DNA of 60,797 bases, from the NCBI RefSeq assembly GCF_905120355.1, contig NZ_CAJHOB010000016.1, positions 1-60,797 on the forward strand, written 5' to 3'. Under the pieces are notes generated by a model. It did no database searches. It saw only the letters and a program-made list of their open reading frames with translations, and was not told the DNA's origin. This DNA is from Azonexus hydrophilus (GTDB taxonomy: Bacteria; Pseudomonadota; Gammaproteobacteria; Burkholderiales; Rhodocyclaceae). The position numbers and the translations under genes were made by a program. Shown in pieces: positions 53,463-60,797 of the stretch; position 1 is the stretch's first letter; each line of letters opens with the position of its first letter.

Positions 53463-53631
53463 AGTTTTCGCCCCCGGCCCTTCAAACATCTTTCGCTGAG
53501 TGCTTGACAGCCGAAAAAATACCCAAGTTCATGATTTATATAGATTTGGGGTTTTTGCTCATGCTTTCAGCAAAATAACAAATTCCTTAAGAAACGCCGA
53601 CTTAGCGTTTCTACCCCGTGATAACTCACAG

Positions 53632-53658
53632 ACTTATCCACAGCTTTTGTGGACAAGT
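53632..53658. promoter_or_regulatory. Inverted pair of DnaA boxes before priA
   Basis: ACTTATCCACA (53632-53642) and, inverted, ACTTGTCCACA (53658-53648) face each other over 5 bases. The first contains the perfect TTATCCACA box; the second differs at one base. The pair lies 18 bases before the priA ATG at 53676, and with the box at 53454 makes three DnaA boxes in 205 bases of the hemE-priA gap. Confidence 0.65.
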
Positions 53659-53675
53659 ACCACCCCTCTCTCACC

Positions 53676-55658
<1,983 letters not shown>

Positions 55659-55709
55659 TCGGCACGGCCCTTGCTTGATGTTCTCTCCGAACACAGTCAA
55701 GGAGCCATC

Positions 55710-56708
55710 ATGAAAATCGAAGCCTCTGCCCTCCAGCTCTCCGCCAGCCACGAAGCCAGCCAGAGCCGCAGTCTGAGTGCCGAATCGCGCATCACCTTCC
55801 GCCAGATGCTGGGCGGATTGGCGGAAGAGAAAACGGAAACCGATCTACATGAACGCGTCCGCAAGCTCCTGGAAAGTCTGATCGAGCGCATCATCGCGGC
55901 CCTGGAAGGACGGACCGTGCGCGAACAAAACCCGCTGTTCGACACGGCAGCAACCACCCCGTCAGAAACACCGGTCGGCCCCGGCAAAGATAGTGGCGGC
56001 CGGGAAATTCACTGGCAGACATCGGTGTGTGAAACGGTCAGTGAGTTCGAGCGGACCACCGTCTGCGGCACAGGTTGGGTCCGGACCAGTGACGGTCGTG
56101 AAATCGGCCTCGATTACGCGCTCAACATGGAGCGCAGTTTCCACTCGGTGAGTTACAGCGAAACGAGCGGCAGTGTCGTGCTCAAGGATCCACTCATGCT
56201 GTCCTTTGATGGCATGGCGTGCGAACTCACCAACCAGCGCATCAACTTCGATCTTGCCGCCGATGGCTCGGCACAATGGATTCCACAGCCAGGCGGCAAC
56301 AGCTGTTTCCTGGTCTGGGACCGCAACGGCAACGGCCGCGCCGACGATGGCCGCGAACTATTCGGCGCTCAGAGTGGTAACGGCTTTGCCGATCTGCAGC
56401 AACTCGATCACGACCGCAATGGCTGGATCGACGAAGCCGATCCAGCCTTCAACGAACTCGGCCTGTGGTTTGCCGATCGGTACACGACCCTGGCCACGGC
56501 CGGTATCGGCGCCTTGTTCACAGGGTCTGTCGCCGCACCGTTTGCGCTCAAGGACAGCGACAACAGCATGCTCGGTTACATCCGCGATGCTGGCCTGTTC
56601 CTGTTCGAAGACGGCCGCAGCGGAGCGCTGCAACAGGTGGATCTAGCGGTCAGTCGTAGCGCGCCGGGGAAACATGAACCAGACGAGCGCCAGCAACTGA
56701 CAACCTAG
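55710..56708 (+). CDS. Calcium-binding EF-hand-like protein of unknown role
   Basis: The 332-residue protein is taken from ATG 55710 (MKIEASALQLSASHEASQS), after AAGGAG. There is no signal peptide. Residues about 205-250 contain two calcium-loop-like motifs, WDRNGNGRADDGRELFG and LDHDRNGWIDEADPAF, typical of bacterial VCBS/EF-hand-type proteins of 300-350 residues that begin with MxIxxSxLxLxSxH. I know no function; such proteins are often secreted by type I systems, which is not shown here. Its last 66 bases overlap the convergent MFS gene. Confidence 0.75.
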   Translation: MKIEASALQLSASHEASQSRSLSAESRITFRQMLGGLAEEKTETDLHERVRKLLESLIERIIAALEGRTVREQNPLFDTAATTPSETPVGPGKDSGGREIHWQTSVCETVSEFERTTVCGTGWVRTSDGREIGLDYALNMERSFHSVSYSETSGSVVLKDPLMLSFDGMACELTNQRINFDLAADGSAQWIPQPGGNSCFLVWDRNGNGRADDGRELFGAQSGNGFADLQQLDHDRNGWIDEADPAFNELGLWFADRYTTLATAGIGALFTGSVAAPFALKDSDNSMLGYIRDAGLFLFEDGRSGALQQVDLAVSRSAPGKHEPDERQQLTT

Positions 56709-57887
56709 CAACAGGACAAAGGCGGCACGGTAAGCCTCGGCACTGCTCAGGCCAGCCGCATGCAAGGCATCGACCAAGCCGCCGATACCCCATTGCAGGC
56801 CAAAGGCGCCGGCAAACACCAACAGATTGAATGCCGTGCTGGCCCGTCCCGACCAGTGCGGCGGAAACGCCTGCGCCACCAGCGAATAGGCAATGTTGGC
56901 CAGAGAGAAGCAGCCCCCCAGCATGGGCCACAGCAGCGCGCCCGCAAATTGCGGCCACAGGCAGATCATGCCCAGCGCCACCGCCGCCAGCACCATCGCC
57001 CATTGATACAGCTGCGCCAGTGACAGGCCACGCTGCACCAGCCGGGTAGCAAAAAAACCAATCCCGAGAAAACCCGCCAGCATGGTGATGCCCATCCAGG
57101 TCAGGCGGGCCGCCACAGCGGCAGCATCAAGATTTTCCAGCACCGCCATCCAGCGTGAGGCCCACAGCCCCTGTACCGCCATGAAACCACCGATGAAGGC
57201 GAAACCCATCGGCGCATAGCGCTGGAAATGCGCATCTGCAAAAATTGCCCGCAACTCCCGCAGCTGCTGCCGCAACGGCACCACCGCCGCATGACTCTCC
57301 TTATCTGGTACCACCCGCCAGAGCAACAAAGCCACCAGCAGAGTCAGCAGCGCCAGAGCCAGCACGATGCCACGCCAGTGGGTAACCGTCAGCGCCATCT
57401 CCAGAGGCTTTGCCGCCACCAACGCCCCCAGCCCCCCTGCGGCCATGATCCAGCCCGTCATGGCGGTCAGACGCTCGGCGGAAAACCACTGGGTGAACGC
57501 TTTCATCGATGCCATCAGACAGGCCGAGACCCCCAGCCCGATCAAGGCCCGGCCCAGGGTCAGCCCGAGCAGGCCCTCCGCCAGCGCAAAAACAACCGCA
57601 CCGCTCGCAGCCACCGTCAGTAGAAAGGCTTCCACACGGCGGGGACCGTAGCGATCAAGCAGCAGCCCCAGCGGAATCTGGGCTGCACCAAACGCCAGGA
57701 AATACGCACTGGTCAACAACCCCAGGGCGTTATCCGGCAATCCCAGTTCGACCGCGATCACCGGCCCGAGAATGGCATTGACCGTGCGATACAGGTAGGA
57801 CAGGAAATAGCCGGCAGCGAAGGGCAGCAGCAAGCACAGGATCAGATCGGGGCCCGCCGCAGCGGCGCGGGTGGATGGCATGGACAT
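56643..57887 (-). CDS. Major facilitator superfamily transporter
   Basis: The 414-residue protein has 12 predicted membrane helices, the MFS loop 2-3 motif (GLLLDRYGPRRVEA) and a matching central loop (about residues 190-225). It starts MSMPSTRAAAAGPDLILCLLLPF. The substrate cannot be told; the group includes exporters and organic-anion carriers. The C-terminal coding part runs 66 bases into the 3' end of the EF-hand gene on the other strand. A parS-like palindrome lies just upstream of its start. Confidence 0.88.
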   Translation of the reverse strand: MSMPSTRAAAAGPDLILCLLLPFAAGYFLSYLYRTVNAILGPVIAVELGLPDNALGLLTSAYFLAFGAAQIPLGLLLDRYGPRRVEAFLLTVAASGAVVFALAEGLLGLTLGRALIGLGVSACLMASMKAFTQWFSAERLTAMTGWIMAAGGLGALVAAKPLEMALTVTHWRGIVLALALLTLLVALLLWRVVPDKESHAAVVPLRQQLRELRAIFADAHFQRYAPMGFAFIGGFMAVQGLWASRWMAVLENLDAAAVAARLTWMGITMLAGFLGIGFFATRLVQRGLSLAQLYQWAMVLAAVALGMICLWPQFAGALLWPMLGGCFSLANIAYSLVAQAFPPHWSGRASTAFNLLVFAGAFGLQWGIGGLVDALHAAGLSSAEAYRAAFVLLLGCQLLALVWFMFPRRATTDR

Positions 57888-57892
57888 GGTAC

Positions 57893-57914
57893 GGGCGTTT
57901 CACGTGAAACGCCC
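57893..57914. promoter_or_regulatory. parS-like ParB-binding site upstream of the MFS gene
   Basis: A perfect 22-base palindrome is centred on GTTTCACGTGAAAC (57897-57910), the 14-base parS core, extended on each side by GGGC/GCCC. The core and its C/G flanks are identical to the site at 28147-28162. It lies in the MFS-methyltransferase gap (57888-57964). Confidence 0.78.
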
Positions 57915-57964
57915 CACGGCAAGGGCCGGGGGCGCAGGGAAGAAAGGCTGCGTGAACGGTCGGC

Positions 57965-58609
57965 TCAGACGCGAACCGCAACGCCTTTCACATTACCCCA
58001 GGTCGTCGTCAGGGTGCGCAGCACGCTGGCTCCCGACTCCAGAAGCAGCAGGAACAGATCCCGCTCGGAATAAAGGCAGACCGGCTCCGCGATGCCGTAT
58101 TTGTCTGCCAGAGGCGGTGCCAGCCGGGCAAACCGCTCATAGATCGACTGCTCGCGGCCGGCATAGCCTTCGCCCAGCTCCGAGTGCAGGCCCAGTATGG
58201 AGATGTAGAGCTTGCCGCCGATGCGCAATTTTTTCATCAACTGCCGGATTTTTTCCTTACCCTGGGCATAGGGGAGGTGACACAGTCCGCGGCGCAAGAC
58301 AATGATGTCGTAACGCACTTCGTCCCCCTCTTCCGGCGGGCTCGGCGATTGAGCAGGGGCGAACCGGATCGTTCCTTGCAAACCGGCCGCAAGGATGCGG
58401 TTTTCAATTTCCTGCTGCTGCGACGGCTCATCAGCCACCGTGACCCGCGCGCCCAGCTGCGCAAAACGCCCGGCCAGACGACAACGGCCGGCAGGCAGAA
58501 TCAGCACGCGAACATCGTGTTCCACCCGCTGCCGCTTGACGCACTCTTCCAGCGCCAGTTGCTGAATGGCATCCTGTTCTTCCACCCATGGTTGCGCTTG
58601 CGAATTCAT
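57965..58609 (-). CDS. Class I SAM methyltransferase-like protein
   Basis: The 214-residue protein starts at MNSQAQPWVEEQDAIQQLAL with a strong AAGGAGG ribosome site; the longer frame to 58789 is not used. The core shows a methyltransferase-like Rossmann order: VRVLILPAGRCRLAGRFAQLGARVTVADEP (weak SAM motif; PAGRCRLAG replaces the usual GxGxG), YDIIVLRRGLCHLPY, and GGKLYISILGLHSELG. The altered glycine loop leaves SAM binding in doubt. No target is known. It is divergent from the YbdG-like channel gene. Confidence 0.6.
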   Translation of the reverse strand: MNSQAQPWVEEQDAIQQLALEECVKRQRVEHDVRVLILPAGRCRLAGRFAQLGARVTVADEPSQQQEIENRILAAGLQGTIRFAPAQSPSPPEEGDEVRYDIIVLRRGLCHLPYAQGKEKIRQLMKKLRIGGKLYISILGLHSELGEGYAGREQSIYERFARLAPPLADKYGIAEPVCLYSERDLFLLLLESGASVLRTLTTTWGNVKGVAVRV

Positions 58610-58803
58610 GGCAGCCTCCTTTCGGCCATTCTGCCCGACGGAAGATGCCTCTGGCAACCGGCAGCAGCACTGCGTGTGACGGCACTTGGCATGCCGATGG
58701 ATTTCTGCCTGCGCATTGCCGCCTGCGTCGCCCCTCCTGCCGCAGGCCAGAAAATCCAGTTTGTTATCATCAACCGCCCGACAAGCCATACAAGGAGCAT
58801 CGC

Positions 58804-60051
58804 ATGCCCCAGGAAATCACCGATTTCACCCGCTGGCTCGAGCAGCACCCACTCTCCCACGCCCTTTTCTTCACCACCGCGCTTCTGCTGCTGGCCTGGC
58901 TCGCCAACTGGCTGACCAAGCACATCCTGCTACGCGGCCTGTACCGGCTGGTCAGCTTCACGGCAAACGATCAGGAGCTGACACCATTACCCGTCATTGC
59001 CCGTCTGGCAAATGTCGTTCCGGCCCTGGTACTGAGTCTGGGCATCAAGGTTGTGCCTGAATTACCAACAGCACTGGTGACTGTGGTCGAGAACGTCTGC
59101 GGCGCCTTTGTCGTGCTCACCATCGCACTTGCCATCGGCGGTGCGCTGAACTGGGGCAACGCCCTCTACCAGCGTCGCCCGGACGCGCATCTGCGGCCCA
59201 TCAAAGGTTATGTCCAGGTAGCGAAGATCGTGATCTATGCGCTCGCCACCATCCTGATCATCGCCAGCCTGATCGACCGCTCTCCTCTGCTGCTGCTCTC
59301 CGGTCTGGGTGCCATGGCGGCAGTGCTCATGCTGATTTTCCAGGACACCCTGCTGTCGCTGGTGGCCAGCGTGCAACTCAGCTCCAACGACATGGTGCGC
59401 GTCGGTGACTGGATCGAGATGCCTCAGCTCAACGCCGACGGCGGCGTCATCGACATTGCCCTGCACACAGTCAAGGTACAGAACTGGGACAAGACCATCA
59501 CCACCATCCCGACCAAGCGCCTGATTTCGGACTCCTTTCGTAACTGGCGCGGCATGAGTGAATCGGGCGGACGCCGCATCAAGCGCAGTCTTTACCTCGA
59601 TCAGACCAGCGTCCGTTTCCTGACCGAGAATGAATGCCGCGACCTGGGCCGCTTCGCGCTATTGCAGGAATACCTGCCCGGCAAACTCGCCGAAATCGAA
59701 GCCTGGAACGCCGGACGTCCGGGTGACATCGTCAATCACCGACGACTGACCAACATCGGCACTTTCCGCACCTATATCGAAAACTACCTGCGTCACCACC
59801 CCGGCATCCACCAGGAGATGACGATGATGGTCCGGCAACTGGCGCCGACAGCCGACGGCGTGCCGCTGGAACTGTACTGTTTCACCAGCACGGTGGCCTG
59901 GGTACCTTACGAAGGCATACAGTCGGATATCTTCGATCACCTGCTGGCGATCCTGCCGGAGTTCGGTTTGCGCGTCTTCCAGCATCCCAGCGGTGCCGAC
60001 ATGCGCGGCATGCTGGCCAGGCAGGCAGGGATTGCGCACGCCGCGCCCTAG
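58804..60051 (+). CDS. ybdG: MscS-family mechanosensitive channel, YbdG type
   Basis: The 415-residue protein starts at MPQEITDFTRWLEQHPLSH; the frame further upstream is overlap. Five membrane helices lead to the conserved pore helix region LLLLSGLGAMAAVLMLIFQDTLLSLVASVQL, then a MscS beta domain with GDWIEMPQLNADGGVIDIAL, KVQNWDKTITTIPTKRLISDSFRNW and SESGGRRIKRSLYL. It closely follows E. coli YbdG in length (415) and motifs. It should open on osmotic downshock. Confidence 0.94.
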   Translation: MPQEITDFTRWLEQHPLSHALFFTTALLLLAWLANWLTKHILLRGLYRLVSFTANDQELTPLPVIARLANVVPALVLSLGIKVVPELPTALVTVVENVCGAFVVLTIALAIGGALNWGNALYQRRPDAHLRPIKGYVQVAKIVIYALATILIIASLIDRSPLLLLSGLGAMAAVLMLIFQDTLLSLVASVQLSSNDMVRVGDWIEMPQLNADGGVIDIALHTVKVQNWDKTITTIPTKRLISDSFRNWRGMSESGGRRIKRSLYLDQTSVRFLTENECRDLGRFALLQEYLPGKLAEIEAWNAGRPGDIVNHRRLTNIGTFRTYIENYLRHHPGIHQEMTMMVRQLAPTADGVPLELYCFTSTVAWVPYEGIQSDIFDHLLAILPEFGLRVFQHPSGADMRGMLARQAGIAHAAP

Positions 60052-60137
60052 CCATGCATCGACCCGTGCTGCCACACCGCCGTAGCGGCACTGGGTTATA
60101 GTGCCGCCTTGTTCATACGTCTGCAGGAAACCCCGAC

Positions 60138-60479
60138 ATGGCCATGCTCGTGACTTTTGAATCCAGTGAAACGGGGGAATTGTTCATGTATGCCGAAGTG
60201 GCGCGCATGCTGTTCGACATCGTCGGCAAGGAAGGCACGGCACGCGGCGTATTCACGCAACCGCAGATGTTGCCGGCGGCAGAGAAATTGCAGGCTGCTG
60301 TCGCCGCAGCGAAAGCGCAGATGGCCACTCCAGCGGTGGATGAAGACAGCGAAGAAGCGCAGCAACCGTTGCCCGTGAGCCTGCCGCAACGCGCCTGGCC
60401 CTTCATCGACATGCTGGAGCGTACGGCCCGCAGCGGTTCGGATGCGCACATCACCTGGCAGGCAGCGGCTGATTTCTGA
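60138..60479 (+). CDS. DUF1840 family protein
   Basis: The 113-residue protein (MAMLVTFESSETGELFMYAEVARMLFDIVGKE) matches DUF1840: LVTFxSxxxGxLxMY at the start, a central acidic/Ala-rich linker, and a C-terminal PFIDMLERTARSGSDAHITWQ helix. It is found widely in betaproteobacteria; function is unknown. It is monocistronic. Confidence 0.85.
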   Translation: MAMLVTFESSETGELFMYAEVARMLFDIVGKEGTARGVFTQPQMLPAAEKLQAAVAAAKAQMATPAVDEDSEEAQQPLPVSLPQRAWPFIDMLERTARSGSDAHITWQAAADF

Positions 60480-60497
60480 CTCCCCGCCGCCACAGCG

Positions 60498-60689
60498 TCA
60501 GAAAAATTCGATATCGTCTTCCTGCTCGCGCATTTCCTGATTGAATCGCGCGACGGCTTCATGCACCGGCACCCCCGCCATGACCGCCTCGAACATCGCG
60601 CTTTCCTCGCGTGTCGAGTATTTGGCCTTGATGCGCTGTTGCAAGCCGACCCATTCTTCCGGGTTGTACAAACGGACGGGCTGACCCAC
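60498..60689 (-). CDS. Hypothetical protein, start uncertain and near the window edge
   Basis: From GTG 60689 the frame encodes 63 residues (VRLYNPEEWVGLQQRIKAKY, then AMFEAVMAGVPVHEAVARFN and an acidic end EQEDDIEFF). No ATG exists in this frame, and it stays open to the window edge (60797), so the true start may lie upstream. I do not recognise the family. Confidence 0.45.
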   Translation of the reverse strand: MGQPVRLYNPEEWVGLQQRIKAKYSTREESAMFEAVMAGVPVHEAVARFNQEMREQEDDIEFF

Positions 60690-60797
60690 CAGATCACTTA
60701 ACTCACCCAGACTGTGAGTGACATGTGACAGACGCTGGACCAGTGAGGTAGGCTGAAAAAAGTGGAGTCCAACGTTTCGTAAAATGATCGAAAACGG

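Overview
The window is high-GC, densely coded DNA that looks like a betaproteobacterial chromosome. Gene order and families fit Rhodocyclales-type denitrifiers best (Dechloromonas/Azospira-like): aroQ-accB-accC-prmA, ferrooxidans-type gshA with gshB, def-fmt-rsmB-ntrYX-trkA-trkH, napDAGHB with narXL, and hemE-priA. This placement is inferred from content; no search was run. Two parS-like palindromes and a cluster of DnaA boxes suggest an origin-proximal segment.

Layout. 0-2.7 kb: a small mobile-type cassette (DUF2924 protein, large serine recombinase, HTH protein) next to tRNA-Lys. 2.8-9.1 kb (minus strand): LysR regulator, aroQ, accB, accC, prmA, a zinc-ribbon/DUF3426 membrane protein and a PfkB kinase. 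9.3-15.1 kb: a broken HIT gene before dtd, then a minus-strand glutathione cluster (gshA, an unknown 788-aa membrane/repeat protein, a gamma-glutamylcyclotransferase-like protein and a divergent GshB). 15.2-26.5 kb: ybiT-type ABC-F, hemerythrin-like protein, diguanylate cyclase, SRPBCC protein, rsuA, oxyR, acyltransferase, topB, dprA and a LysM protein. 26.7-37.4 kb: def, fmt, S1/P1 nuclease (minus), rsmB, DUF4390, ntrY-like kinase, a degenerate ntrX-like regulator, trkA and trkH.

37.4-52.2 kb is a coherent accessory block for nitrate respiration and molybdenum supply: napDAGHB (minus), a perfect NarL site, narXL, a DNA-binding-domain-only ModE, then one tightly coupled operon encoding a TonB-dependent receptor, a Tat-type periplasmic binding protein, a FecCD permease, a 49-residue small ORF, an ABC ATPase, a P-loop NTPase and MobA. 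My reading is that the operon imports a molybdenum (or tungsten) species across both membranes and passes it towards molybdopterin guanine dinucleotide cofactor, which NapA needs. The substrate is inferred from context only. The block is bracketed by trkH and a decayed second copy of the trkH 3' end just before hemE, so it was probably inserted between trkH and hemE.

52.4-60.8 kb: hemE, a DnaA-box-rich intergenic region, priA, an EF-hand-like protein, an MFS transporter, a parS-like site, a methyltransferase-like protein, a YbdG-type MscS channel, a DUF1840 protein and an edge ORF.
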